64,000 bases of DNA from the NCBI RefSeq assembly GCF_014695975.1, contig NZ_JACJPI010000058.1:496001-560000 (forward strand), in the 5' to 3' direction. Below, piece by piece: positions 1 through 9,032 of the stretch; the first letter of the stretch is position 1, and each line of letters opens with the position of its first letter. The notes beneath the pieces are model-generated. The model ran no database searches. It was not told the origin of the DNA and saw only the letters and a list, made by a program, of their open reading frames with translations. Origin of the DNA: Leptolyngbya sp. FACHB-321 (GTDB lineage Bacteria > Cyanobacteriota > Cyanobacteriia > Leptolyngbyales > Leptolyngbyaceae). The translations under genes and the position numbers were made by a program.

Positions 1-610
1 CTATCGGATCACTACGCGAACCACGTACCTGTAACAGCAAAATAAGTTGAATGATGCCGACTACCGGTATGGTCAACTCTAGAAAAAATAACCCCAGGCT
101 AAAAACGCCATTGAGCCAAGTACTGAGGTTGAGCGTTGAGAGCGATCGCCAGAGTAAATAACGCATTGTTAGCACAGCCAGAATACTGATCACTAAAGTT
201 CTTGACTAGGGGGCTGGACGTGGGGCGACCTGCATGATCACCAATGCTACCAATAGGAGCGCAACCGCCTAAAACAGCAGGTAGCCCTCAACTATCATGG
301 GCGCTTCTATCCCCATCGGTGACTGTTCCTGCAACTGGTTTAAATGTTGAAAAATCTGGCTGGTTGTCCCTTCTTTAGCAAACCATGCCGCTACGATCGC
401 CCCAGCTAAAGCCACACCACTCAACATCACGGCATTAGCAAGCTGAACACGAGAAACTTGTTGCAAAAACAGTTGAGGAGAAAGCCTAGCAGCAGGCTGA
501 GAGTTTATCATCACTTTGCCCGTAATCTTTTTTATAACTGAAGCATAGACAAGGCATACCGTTAGCAGTTTTGCCATTTGTCGCAGTATCCACTGACGTT
601 GCAGGTTCAA
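1..610 (-). pseudogene. Cellulose-synthase-like GT2 glycosyltransferase, N-terminal part with two in-frame TAG stops; runs off left edge
   Basis: Reading the minus strand from an ATG at 610, a single frame continues to base 1 but is interrupted by TAG at 271-269 and TAG at 208-206. Between and after the stops the translation still looks like one protein: a hydrophobic run (AVALLLVALVIMQV), then RYLLWRSLSTLN and NGVFSLGLFFLE. That combination is the N-terminal membrane region of cyanobacterial family-2 glycosyltransferases related to cellulose synthase. The catalytic domain would lie to the left of the window. From family memory the second stop falls where a Trp is usual before Ser-Arg, so TGG to TAG would explain it. 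Translation could restart at GTG 193 or ATG 166 and still keep a helix. A decayed gene is the simplest reading; other genes here (cpcA, secA) end in TAG, so TAG is a normal stop in this genome. Confidence 0.65.
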
Positions 611-823
611 GATGAGGATAACCTGAGAACTTTCTGAGATAACGTTGTAAATTAGACAAACAGGTCTGATTAGCGTTTAATGCCGACTATGTGAGTAGTT
701 AGGGGTAAATTATTTAGAAGCCGCATTTCGTCTTTGCGTTCGGCTGAGAGTCCTATGCATCGCTGGGTTGAGCGTAGTCGCAACCCGGTCTCTAAGTAGA
801 GCTTAACTTAACCCTTCTACTTC

Positions 824-918
824 CTATAGCAGTCCTAAATCAGTTGTGAGATTGAGAGACTTTGTGAGAAAGGATTCCACTGGAATCCTTTCTCACAATC
901 TAGATAGGATCGCTATAG
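824..918. mobile_element. MITE-like palindromic element
   Basis: About 95 bp. The ends are imperfect inverted repeats: ctatagcagtccta at 824-837 and taggatcgctatag at 905-918. Inside is a near-perfect palindrome with 18-bp arms at 862-879 and 881-898 around a single C. Nested terminal inverted repeats in a short non-coding element are typical of miniature inverted-repeat elements, and ends of the ctatagcagtccta kind recur in cyanobacterial genomes. There is no coding capacity. Its position just upstream of the gene starting at 943 means it could influence that gene's transcript, or serve as a terminator-like hairpin. No parent transposase is in the window. Confidence 0.6.
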
Positions 919-942
919 TTAATTTCTAACTGATAGAACATT

Positions 943-2247
943 ATGAAATGTATTCGCTGTAGCACTGACAATACATTAAAAGATCGAACCGACAATCAAG
1001 GTCGCTGCAAAAATTGTCAGCATCCGTTTGCCTTTGAACCAACGGCAATGGGAACAGTTAAAGTGACAGACCCCATGTTCGCCAAAGCGATCGCCGATCT
1101 TTCAGCAAACAATACGCTCTTTTTCACACCCAAACAGTTTTTATACTTTTTTGACAAACGACTACGAACCAAGAATTTGTTGTCTGCTAAAGGCTGTTTG
1201 CTTCTCTACCTTGTAGTAACCACATTTATGACGCTGGTGGTGGGTTCTAATCTCTTTACTCATACGGTTAGTGTCTTAATGGCATCCCTCCCTGCAATTG
1301 CTATTAGCCTTGTTGCTATTGTCATTTTGGCTTCTACCAGCCAATCTAGAAAAACAAGCAATAAGGCACGTCAGAGTAGTGCGAAAGCACTGCAAATTAT
1401 TGGAGGCGTTATCTTAGCGGCTGGAATAGGTGTAAGCATTATAGGCAACTCTTTTCCGCTTTTTGCTATTAGTGTTCTTTTAGGCGTTGGGTCGTTTTAT
1501 TATGGCAGGCGGCAGAGTCGTCAAATGTTGATTCATCAGCAGCTAATAGTTGATGCTGCTCTCTTTCAGGGATGGCTCGATCGCTGGCAGCAAATCAATG
1601 GTTTCGCAGCGAATATGCTGCCGCCTGCTCGTGAAGACCGCACGCCTGCTACCGTCAATTCAGACATCACTGCGTATAGCTTTGATCGCTTAGTCGTTTG
1701 TAGCAGCGCTGCGATCGCCCAAATTTTGATTGCCAATAATTTTCATTTTGAAAATAACTGCGCGATTCTTAGCATTACAGGTTATCCGCAAAGCATTTTT
1801 GACACCACTATGGGAATGTTGCGCCGCAATCCTGAACTAAAAGTGTACGCCTTTCATGATTGCAGTGCTAGAGGTGTAGGCTTGGTTCATCAACTAAGAA
1901 GCAGTGCTAAATGGTTCCAGAATAGCAGTGTTGAAATCTTTGACGTAGGCTTATTGCCACGACAGATTTTCCCTAGCAAATCTATGTTTATTCAAAATAC
2001 AGCCGATGCGGTTGAAGCAGCGAAACAAATGTCTCCTGAGGTGCGATCGAGCTTATCAGAAGATGAGATTATCTGGTTGGAAGCAGGCAACGTAGTTGAG
2101 CTGGAATCCTTTACGCCTCAGCAGCTTATTCATATTCTCAATCGTGGCACTGTTAGCAGCCGAGAACTAGGGAGCGATGACAGCAGCCTTATTTCCATTG
2201 ACAGTAGCTATGGCAATTCTTACTACGCGGTTGAAAGTTTTGGCTAA
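943..2247 (+). CDS. Zinc-ribbon membrane protein of unknown function
   Basis: A 434-residue protein. The N-terminus has two CxxC pairs (CIRC at about residues 3-6 and CKNC at 22-25), a short zinc-ribbon. Residues about 85-190 hold roughly four hydrophobic helices with a basic cytoplasmic-looking loop between them. The C-terminal 200 residues are soluble and contain the strand/turn patterns FDRLVVCSS, ILSITGYPQ and VYAFHDCSARG. This alternation of strands and an Asp after a strand vaguely recalls a TOPRIM-like fold, but the normal catalytic acidic set is not evident, so this is only a suggestion. The gene ends 25 bp before the end of the convergent AAA+ ATPase gene. No clear ribosome-binding site precedes the ATG. 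I do not recognise a named family. Confidence 0.75.
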   Translation: MKCIRCSTDNTLKDRTDNQGRCKNCQHPFAFEPTAMGTVKVTDPMFAKAIADLSANNTLFFTPKQFLYFFDKRLRTKNLLSAKGCLLLYLVVTTFMTLVVGSNLFTHTVSVLMASLPAIAISLVAIVILASTSQSRKTSNKARQSSAKALQIIGGVILAAGIGVSIIGNSFPLFAISVLLGVGSFYYGRRQSRQMLIHQQLIVDAALFQGWLDRWQQINGFAANMLPPAREDRTPATVNSDITAYSFDRLVVCSSAAIAQILIANNFHFENNCAILSITGYPQSIFDTTMGMLRRNPELKVYAFHDCSARGVGLVHQLRSSAKWFQNSSVEIFDVGLLPRQIFPSKSMFIQNTADAVEAAKQMSPEVRSSLSEDEIIWLEAGNVVELESFTPQQLIHILNRGTVSSRELGSDDSSLISIDSSYGNSYYAVESFG

Positions 2248-2272
2248 TTCTAATTATGGAAGTCGGCAACGG

Positions 2273-3988
2273 TTATACCGTTAACTCTTGACTCCAGGCA
2301 GGAAACTCAGCTCCTGGTTGGCGACCATACAGTTGCACCTGCGTAATAAAACTGGGCTTCAGGCGTGGCAGCATTCCGTTTACGAAGTCAACCATTTGTT
2401 GTTCGCTAGGCGCTGTTTCTGCTTCAAACAAAATCTGCAAACTGTGATCCTTCAGGTTCGCTTTAGCGGTAATACCATCTGGCTGTAGTGCCTGGTTAAT
2501 CAGCGTGGTTAGCTGCTGAATGCCATCTTGAGGCAGCGGTTCATCGGGTACTGACGTTGCATTCAGATTAATCGCCCCTTGCATGGTCGGTTCGCGATCG
2601 CTTTGCCGTGGCAGTAAGACCTCCAGCGGCGGGATATCTTCTGGCTGTATTGTTGTCAGCACTTCATCTGTCAGTGTTGAAATAACAGCGAGTCGGTTTG
2701 CTTGTTGTTCAATAGTTTTCTCAAACAAATTTCGTACCAGTCGAGCATTGCCAAACGTTCGATCGCGGTGATCGTAGAGTGTATTAAGTAAAGCACGGAG
2801 CGTTTGATTAGCAGCCTCAGTCGGCTTAAAATGGCTATCTTTGCAAAGTTTATTGAAAATGGCAACGAGTTCGTCTGGTGTGTAATCTTTAAAGTAAAAG
2901 TAACGATTAAAGCGTGATTTTAGACCCGGATTAGATTCCACAAACGTTACCATTTCGTCTGTATAACCAGCAACGATGACAACTAACCGATTGCGGTAAT
3001 CTTCCATACGCTTAATCAGCACATCGATCGCCTCTTGCCCAAAATCCTGGGTTGAATTGAGTGGTTTCAAGGCATAGGCTTCATCAATAAACAGCACACC
3101 ATCTAACGCAGATTTAACCAGTGCATCAACCTTCTCCGCCGTGCCGCCAATGTGAGAGGCAACCATACCAGCACGATCGGTTTCTACTAGATGACCTTTT
3201 GCCAAAAAGCCTAGCTCTTTAAAGATTTTCCCCATCAAGCGAGCAACCGTTGTTTTGCCAGTTCCCGGTGGTCCAGAGAAGACAGCATGAAGTGAGGTCG
3301 GTGTTTTTGCCATGCCACGCTGCGATCGCGCTTGCTGCACTCGCAGAAAATTGGTCAGCGTTCTCACTTCAGTTTTAATATTCTCCATGCCCACCAGCTT
3401 GTTCAGTTCAGCTAATACATTGTCAACATTCTGAACGGGTAGCGAGAAGTTTTCAGGAGCAATCGCTTGAGCGTACGTTTCAGCACTATTGTAAGAGTGC
3501 AGCAATTGCCAGATCTGGGATAATGCTTCCATTTCTTGCATTGTCACTTTGCCATCTGCTTTAACAATGACTTGAGCAAAGCGGTAAAGTGCGTTAACAA
3601 CTTTATCTAAATAATTAGCACCTTTTTCTTCGTCAAACTTGTTCAAAACCGATGGTAGCGCTAACTGCTCAATCTGGTTTGTGCTATTAGTTAATTCCAG
3701 GAGCAGCCTTAGCATCTCTTTCTCAGTGTTTCGCCTCACTTCACTGGAGGTATCCCATAAGTCGATCGCAATATGCAGCTTTTCTGTATCCCGCTTAATT
3801 AACGCAAAGACAACTAGAAAAGCGAGTAACTCATTGGATGTTAGCTCACCGTGACTGCGCCCACAGATTTGCAAAATTTTTGCCAAATCGGTTAAGACTA
3901 ACCGCTCAAAGTTGCCTCCTTTTTCCAATAACGGTAAGACAGCTTTGTATAAAAGGTTAGATTCTTTTTTAATCTCCCGATGGTTCAT
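2273..3988 (-). CDS. TerB-like/AAA+ ATPase of the SpoVK-CbbX type
   Basis: A 571-residue cytoplasmic AAA+ ATPase. The N-terminal 200 residues are helical; about 130-165 ([15 protein letters not shown]) resembles the acidic core of TerB-like domains. The ATPase domain follows: Walker [10 protein letters not shown] at 239-247, Walker B VLFIDEAY at about 298-305, a sensor region VIVAGY, and GLKSRFN with a candidate arginine finger. The arrangement matches the SpoVK/CbbX group, hexameric remodelling ATPases; CbbX is a Rubisco activase, but nothing here ties this protein to Rubisco. The last 80 residues (ending [19 protein letters not shown]) form a separate alpha/beta segment that I associate with multidomain cyanobacterial proteins. 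A good AGGAG lies upstream of the ATG. The substrate is unknown. Confidence 0.85.
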   Translation of the reverse strand: MNHREIKKESNLLYKAVLPLLEKGGNFERLVLTDLAKILQICGRSHGELTSNELLAFLVVFALIKRDTEKLHIAIDLWDTSSEVRRNTEKEMLRLLLELTNSTNQIEQLALPSVLNKFDEEKGANYLDKVVNALYRFAQVIVKADGKVTMQEMEALSQIWQLLHSYNSAETYAQAIAPENFSLPVQNVDNVLAELNKLVGMENIKTEVRTLTNFLRVQQARSQRGMAKTPTSLHAVFSGPPGTGKTTVARLMGKIFKELGFLAKGHLVETDRAGMVASHIGGTAEKVDALVKSALDGVLFIDEAYALKPLNSTQDFGQEAIDVLIKRMEDYRNRLVVIVAGYTDEMVTFVESNPGLKSRFNRYFYFKDYTPDELVAIFNKLCKDSHFKPTEAANQTLRALLNTLYDHRDRTFGNARLVRNLFEKTIEQQANRLAVISTLTDEVLTTIQPEDIPPLEVLLPRQSDREPTMQGAINLNATSVPDEPLPQDGIQQLTTLINQALQPDGITAKANLKDHSLQILFEAETAPSEQQMVDFVNGMLPRLKPSFITQVQLYGRQPGAEFPAWSQELTV

Positions 3989-4285
3989 AGATGTCTCCTA
4001 TAAGAATTGAAAGTGGCAAACCGAAAGGCAGGGCGCGACTGTCGCTATTCTACCTGACTCAAAAAATGTCGCCTGTGGCGCTAGGTACACCTATACCTAT
4101 CGCTTCAGGATGATGGATAGGCGTGAGAATTTTTGCTGAATAATTCGCATCTAGCTGCCCATGCCAAAAGCCTCAGTCCAGATGCTTGTAGTTTTGGCAA
4201 CTAAACCCCAGCTACAGAGATGCTAGCGCAGTCATGCTTAACGAGCTAGAAACTGCCGCCGCAGGTTGTAAAACCCTTGCCTGCG

Positions 4286-4336
4286 GTAGTCCGTGTCAGC
4301 GGACTTTGTTGATGTAGTCGCGGTTTTAACCGCCAG
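4286..4336. repeat. Interspersed double-hairpin repeat
   Basis: Two adjacent short palindromes: gtccgtgtcagcggac at 4289-4304 and gcggttttaaccgc at 4320-4333. The pair matches a type of small interspersed repeat common between genes in filamentous cyanobacteria, in which a 'gtccgc...gcggac' hairpin is followed by 'gcggtt...aaccgc'. It is not coding. Confidence 0.55.
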
Positions 4337-4433
4337 ACCCTTTTCAAACAACCTCTTAGATCGATTTAGCGTATGGGTTTAAGCGCCAGTAGTGAGGCTT
4401 CAACGTAAGTGTGCAGCTAAACTGATCGGCGGT

Positions 4434-4523
4434 CAGAATGACTCAATTCAGAATGGCTCAACTCAGAATGGCTCAACTCAGAATGGCTCAACTCAGAATG
4501 GCTCAACTCAGAATGGCTCAACA
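4434..4523. repeat. 15-bp tandem repeat, six copies
   Basis: Unit cagaatggctcaact, six copies in register. The first copy has two changes and the last one. As 15 is a multiple of three, the plus strand reads an uninterrupted QNGST pentapeptide array in the small frame 4392-4628. That frame has no ribosome-binding site, no signal peptide and no known domain, so it is recorded as a DNA repeat and not as a gene. Confidence 0.9.
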
Positions 4524-5218
4524 TCAAGCGCCTTGATTTTTAGCGTTGTCTCAAGGAACTGCCTGTTATGGTTTACGCATTTTAAGAGAAGGCTGGTGCA
4601 GTTAGCGTTGCTGTACTCAGTAATTTGACGGAGTGACACCTCATGGAGCGTCTCTAGGGCTAGCTCAAGTCTTGTGAGTGTATTCCCCTTAACAAAAAGC
4701 AATTGCCCACTCTCGCCTCTAGTACCCAAAACGACTGAATCGGTTTCTAGAGCCTTCAACGAGGACTGGCTGACCCTGTACCCGCAGTAATCAAGTCAGT
4801 TTTGATTGATCAGACTGCTTCAACAAGGCGTCAGGTAGCCTGATCAAGATTTGCTATCATAGCGTTTTCGTAATTTATTCTGTTCTCGCCGTGCTTGCTT
4901 AAAGGAGATTGTAAGTCCGGTCGCCCTTAACTGCTAGACCAATGCTTTCAACAATGACGTTCATCACTAGCTTTCTAGAATCGCTGTGCGATCGCGAAAC
5001 AAGGAGAGATAGCTGATGAAAGTGATCCTCTAGTTTTACCAAACAAAAAACACGCTAGTTCTCTTTACACCAGCAAGCATTAAGGTCTCTACGCTCTGGA
5101 TTAAGAAATGGTGTCAAGTCCAAAGATCATCATTTCTTCTGATTCCCTTTAGTTCGGTGCGGGATGAGAATGGTGTTGTCTTAGTTTGCTCTGTCTGCCA
5201 GGAGTAGCAGCCTCACAT

Positions 5219-8200
5219 ATGGCAAGAATTTTAATTGTTGAAGATGAGATTGTGGCTGCCTTAATGATTCGAGCTTTTTTGGAGCATTCGGAACATACGG
5301 TTGTAGGAAGTGTGACATCAGGAACGGAAGCCGTTCGACTGGCAGCCGAAACACAACCTGATCTCGTTCTTATGGATATTTCGCTTGAGGGTGGGCTGGA
5401 TGGCATTGCTGCCGCGACTCAAATTCATGAGCAGTTGGGCATTCCTATCATCTACCTCACAGCAAATGCCGAAGACCAAACACTTCAGCGTGCGGTGGCT
5501 ACGGAGCCCTTTGGCTATCTCGTTAAACCCTTTAATCAGGTTGGGCTGCATACAACTATCAATATTGCGCTGCGTCGCTACCAGTTGGAGCAACAGCTTG
5601 AGCAAGCCGAACAATGGTTGGCAACGACATTAGCCAGTATTGGTGATGGCACGATCGCCACGGATGAGTATGGCTGCATCACGTTTATGAATGCAGTTGC
5701 AGAGCACCTTACTGGCTGGCAGCAGTCAGAAGCATTAGGTGCCTCTGCTGAATTGGTATTGCGTCTAATCCATGCAGAGACACGAGAAACGATCGAAAAC
5801 CCGCTTTTGCAGGCAATCCGTCAGGGAGCCAGTGTCAGTATCTCTGAGCATTGTTTGCTGCAAACCAAGAATGGCTTAGAACGAGCGATCGGTGACACGG
5901 CTGCACCTATTCGCAATGACAAGGGTGAAATTACGGGTGGTGTCTTGATTTTTCAAGATGTAACCGAACGGCGGCAAGCCGAAGCGCTCTTACACCGTCG
6001 CCAGGAAGAATTTAGGGCACTGGTGGAAAACTCTCCCGATATTGTGGTGCGCTTTGATCGGGAGTTTCGCCACGTTTACGTCAATCCGGCAGTCGAGGTG
6101 GCAACTGGCATTGCTGTAGAAGCCTTTATTGGACGCACCAACGCCGAGATGGGAATGCCCACCGAGTTAGTGGAATCTTGGCGTGAGACGCTGCAAGCCG
6201 TGCTAGATACGAGTCAGGAGCAAATTATTGAGTTTCAGTTTTCGACCCCCTCTGGTTTAAGGGTTTATCAAGCGCGGATTGTGCCGGAGTTCAGCCAGGA
6301 TGGCAGCGTCGACTTTTTGCTATGTGTCAGTCGCGACATTACGGAGTACAAGCGGGCAGAAGCCCTTTTACGCCAGCAGGCTGAACGGGAGCGCCTATTG
6401 GTAGCGATCGCGCAACGGGTACGTCAGTCGCTTGAGTTGGATGAGATTCTCAACACAACAGTTACAGAGGTACGCCAACTGCTCCAGACCGATCGCGTGA
6501 TCATTTATCGGTTCGAGCCAGATTGGAGTGGCTTTGTCATTGTGGAATCAGTCGGAGATGGCTGGATTCCCATGCTGGGGCGACGCCTTTTTGACCCCTG
6601 TTTGGCGATGGCGGACTGTTTGATCCCTTATGCAAACGGCAACATTAGTAGCATTGATGATCTAGAAAATGCGGGGTTAGCTGAGTGCTATGTTGGTCTA
6701 CTCAGGCAATTTCAGGTAAAAGCAAATCTAGTTATTCCAGTGCTGCTGCCTCCAAGTCAAGTGAACCGGAATGAAGATGGGCTAGGGCATCTGTGGGGCT
6801 TACTAGCGGTGCAGCAATGTGCGGCACCCCGCCAGTGGGATGAGTTAGAGATTGACCTACTCAAAAAGCTGTCGGCTCAGGTTGCGGTCGCCATCCACCA
6901 AAGCTACCTCTATCAGCAAACGCAGCAGCAGGCAAGGCAAGAACAAGCGCTGAGTCGAGTCATTCAGGCAATTCGCAACTCACTAGATCTCACGACAATT
7001 TTCCAAACAGCTGTTATGGAAATGGGAAGTTTGCTTCAGGTTGAACAAGCAAACATTTTGCAATATTTACCAGAGCAAGGTGTTTGGGTCCATCAAGCTA
7101 GCTATCGCCAAAGCCCAGATCTTGCACCCGTTGGCTTAGATGTAGTGGGGCTAGAAATTCCTGATGAGGGCAACCCCATTACGGCACGGTTAAAACAACT
7201 GGAAATTGTGCGGCTCGATGATGCCAGCACGATCGCTCATGAAATGACTCAAATTCTAGCGCAAACCTTTCCGGGCGCATGGCTGGCAGTGCCCTTGCAG
7301 ATGAACGGTGCCGTCTGGGGCAACATCACACTGATTCATGGACCAGAACCCTTTGTTTGGCAAGACTGGCAAATTGAGCTCACCCGTGCCGTTGGGGATC
7401 AGTTGGCGATCGCCATTCAGCAGTCGCAGCTTTATCAACAAGTGCAGCAACTCAATGCCCGTTTGGAAGAGCAGGTGCAGGAACGCACTCTCCTCTTGCA
7501 ACAAGCCTTTAGCTTTGAAGCAACGTTAAAGCGGATTGCTGAGCGGGTGCGTGACAGCTTGGACGAAGACCAAATTTTACGGGCAGTCGTAGAAGAACTC
7601 GCTGTCACACTGGCTATAAGCCGATGTAGCGTAGCTGTTTACGATCTACCTCAGCGCGCAGTGAATGTGCGCTACGAATATACGACGGCGGTAGAGAGCC
7701 TTCAAGGTCGCCTGATTCCCATGTCGCAGTTTCCAGAAGTTTACCAGCAGCTACTAGAGGGACAGCATTTTCAGTACTGTAATGTGGATGCGCGACCGAT
7801 TCAAGAACACGTAGTACGGTTAGCGTGTCCTATCGTTGATGATCAGTCTGTGTTAGGAGATTTGCGACTCGTCAACTATGCGGGTTACGTTTTTTCGGAG
7901 CAGGAAGTCCGCCTGGTGCAGCAGGTCGCCAATCAGTGTGCGATCGCCCTGCGGCAGTCACGTCTCTATCAAGCAGCACAAGCGCAAGTCGATGAACTAG
8001 AACGGCTCAATCAGCTCAAAGACGACTTTGTGAGCACCGTTTCGCACGAACTGCGTACACCGATGTCCAGTATCAGAATGGCGATTCAAATGCTAGAAGT
8101 TGTGCTGTTGCAAACTGAAGACGGGCGATCGCGCAATGCCGCAGATCCATCTTCACTAGTGTTGCAGCCAGAGTCTTTTCAACGTGCAGCCCGCTATGTT

Positions 8201-8791
8201 CAGGTCTTGCGTGACGAATGCCAGCGCGAAACCATGTTAATCGACGACCTGCTCGATCTATCTCGTTTGGAGCACCAGGCTGAACCGCTCAACCCCAGCA
8301 CACGGGATCTTCAAGTCTGGCTGGCTCCGCTTTTAGCGCCTTTTGTCGATCGTCTTAGCAGCCAGCAGCAACGCCTGGAAACTCGTGTGGCAGTGCCCCT
8401 GCCTCCCTTAACAACCGATTATTCCTATCTGGAACGCATTCTTAACGAACTGTTGCAAAATGCTTGTAAATACACTCCAGCAGGCGAAACCATTGTTGTG
8501 TCGCTGCAATCGGTGGAGCGATCGTCCACTCTGGCGCGATCGCACATTCAGATTAGCGTCAGCAATTCTGGAGTTGAAATTGCGGCTGACGAGCTAAACC
8601 GAGTGTTCGACAAGTTTTATCGCATTCCCAGCCTTAATCCCTGGCAGCACCGGGGTACAGGGTTAGGTCTGGCACTCGTCAAGCGACTGATTGAGCCGCT
8701 TCGAGGAGTCGTTGAGGCTTCCAGTGCCGATGGCTGGACAACCTTCACCGTCAGGATACCGCTAGAGTTTGACGAGCAAGAGAGTGGTTGA
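5219..8791 (+). CDS. Receiver-PAS-PAS-GAF-GAF-GAF sensor histidine kinase with candidate bilin-binding GAF
   Basis: A protein of about 1190 residues starting at ATG 5219 (MARILIVEDE), with AGGAG at 5200-5204; an in-frame ATG at 5186 gives a less likely longer form. Domains in order: receiver (phospho-acceptor Asp53 in VLMDISLEG, Lys103 in LVKPF), PAS about 130-254, PAS about 261-384, GAF about 394-564, GAF about 579-739, GAF about 769-919, HisKA with His943 in STVSHELRTPM, and a C-terminal HATPase (GTGLGLALVKRL). The first GAF has DPCL (Cys461) and ECY (Cys490), 29 residues apart, close to the two-cysteine layout of DXCF cyanobacteriochromes but with Leu and Tyr in place of Phe and His. Chromophore binding is therefore possible, not shown. 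It lies upstream of the cpc operon on the same strand, separated by a terminator. An N-terminal receiver suggests it acts inside a phosphorelay. Confidence 0.9.
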   Translation: MARILIVEDEIVAALMIRAFLEHSEHTVVGSVTSGTEAVRLAAETQPDLVLMDISLEGGLDGIAAATQIHEQLGIPIIYLTANAEDQTLQRAVATEPFGYLVKPFNQVGLHTTINIALRRYQLEQQLEQAEQWLATTLASIGDGTIATDEYGCITFMNAVAEHLTGWQQSEALGASAELVLRLIHAETRETIENPLLQAIRQGASVSISEHCLLQTKNGLERAIGDTAAPIRNDKGEITGGVLIFQDVTERRQAEALLHRRQEEFRALVENSPDIVVRFDREFRHVYVNPAVEVATGIAVEAFIGRTNAEMGMPTELVESWRETLQAVLDTSQEQIIEFQFSTPSGLRVYQARIVPEFSQDGSVDFLLCVSRDITEYKRAEALLRQQAERERLLVAIAQRVRQSLELDEILNTTVTEVRQLLQTDRVIIYRFEPDWSGFVIVESVGDGWIPMLGRRLFDPCLAMADCLIPYANGNISSIDDLENAGLAECYVGLLRQFQVKANLVIPVLLPPSQVNRNEDGLGHLWGLLAVQQCAAPRQWDELEIDLLKKLSAQVAVAIHQSYLYQQTQQQARQEQALSRVIQAIRNSLDLTTIFQTAVMEMGSLLQVEQANILQYLPEQGVWVHQASYRQSPDLAPVGLDVVGLEIPDEGNPITARLKQLEIVRLDDASTIAHEMTQILAQTFPGAWLAVPLQMNGAVWGNITLIHGPEPFVWQDWQIELTRAVGDQLAIAIQQSQLYQQVQQLNARLEEQVQERTLLLQQAFSFEATLKRIAERVRDSLDEDQILRAVVEELAVTLAISRCSVAVYDLPQRAVNVRYEYTTAVESLQGRLIPMSQFPEVYQQLLEGQHFQYCNVDARPIQEHVVRLACPIVDDQSVLGDLRLVNYAGYVFSEQEVRLVQQVANQCAIALRQSRLYQAAQAQVDELERLNQLKDDFVSTVSHELRTPMSSIRMAIQMLEVVLLQTEDGRSRNAADPSSLVLQPESFQRAARYVQVLRDECQRETMLIDDLLDLSRLEHQAEPLNPSTRDLQVWLAPLLAPFVDRLSSQQQRLETRVAVPLPPLTTDYSYLERILNELLQNACKYTPAGETIVVSLQSVERSSTLARSHIQISVSNSGVEIAADELNRVFDKFYRIPSLNPWQHRGTGLGLALVKRLIEPLRGVVEASSADGWTTFTVRIPLEFDEQESG

Positions 8792-8989
8792 TGTCTCGCC
8801 AATGCCTTTCACGCGAGCGCCATGACCTGGAAACCAGGACAAAGAGTAAGGTGAGATCGTGCGTCCTGCTCGATCATCAATGGCATATGCAAATTAAGCT
8901 GAATCGTCTTGTTCCTTCTTTCTCGCCAACACAGTAGTTTGCAGTCAGCAGCACTATCTACAGAAATTAGGCTGAAACCTAACTAGTAG

Positions 8990-9032
8990 AGGTGGATAGC
9001 AACATCTGGCGATCGCCAGCTCCACCTTTTTA
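8990..9032 (+). terminator. Terminator downstream of the histidine kinase
   Basis: Arms aggtgga (8990-8996) and tccacct (9021-9027) enclose a second perfect palindrome ctggcgatcgccag (9006-9019), followed by a T run. It would separate kinase transcription from the cpc operon. Confidence 0.7.

Larger units (their letters stand above)
3989..5218. other. 1.2-kb gap without a convincing gene
   Basis: Between the AAA+ gene and the histidine kinase I see no ORF with a credible family signature. The stretch holds an interspersed palindromic repeat (4286-4336) and a 15-bp tandem repeat (4434-4523). Short open frames of 78 to 83 codons overlap the tandem repeat on both strands but lack ribosome-binding sites and recognisable domains. 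The region looks like eroded intergenic DNA that has collected repeats. Confidence 0.6.

Noticed and set aside
206-271. Genome-wide TAG recoding
   Set aside because: cpcA, secA and others end at TAG at the expected length, so TAG is read as stop.
2273-3988. Calling the AAA+ protein CbbX Rubisco activase
   Set aside because: No Rubisco genes nearby and large extra N- and C-terminal domains not found in CbbX.
4434-4523. Possible CRISPR array
   Set aside because: Units are contiguous 15-mers without unique spacers, and no cas genes are present.
4392-4759. Two opposing small frames over the 15-bp repeat
   Set aside because: No ribosome-binding site, no domain; their openness follows from the repeat.
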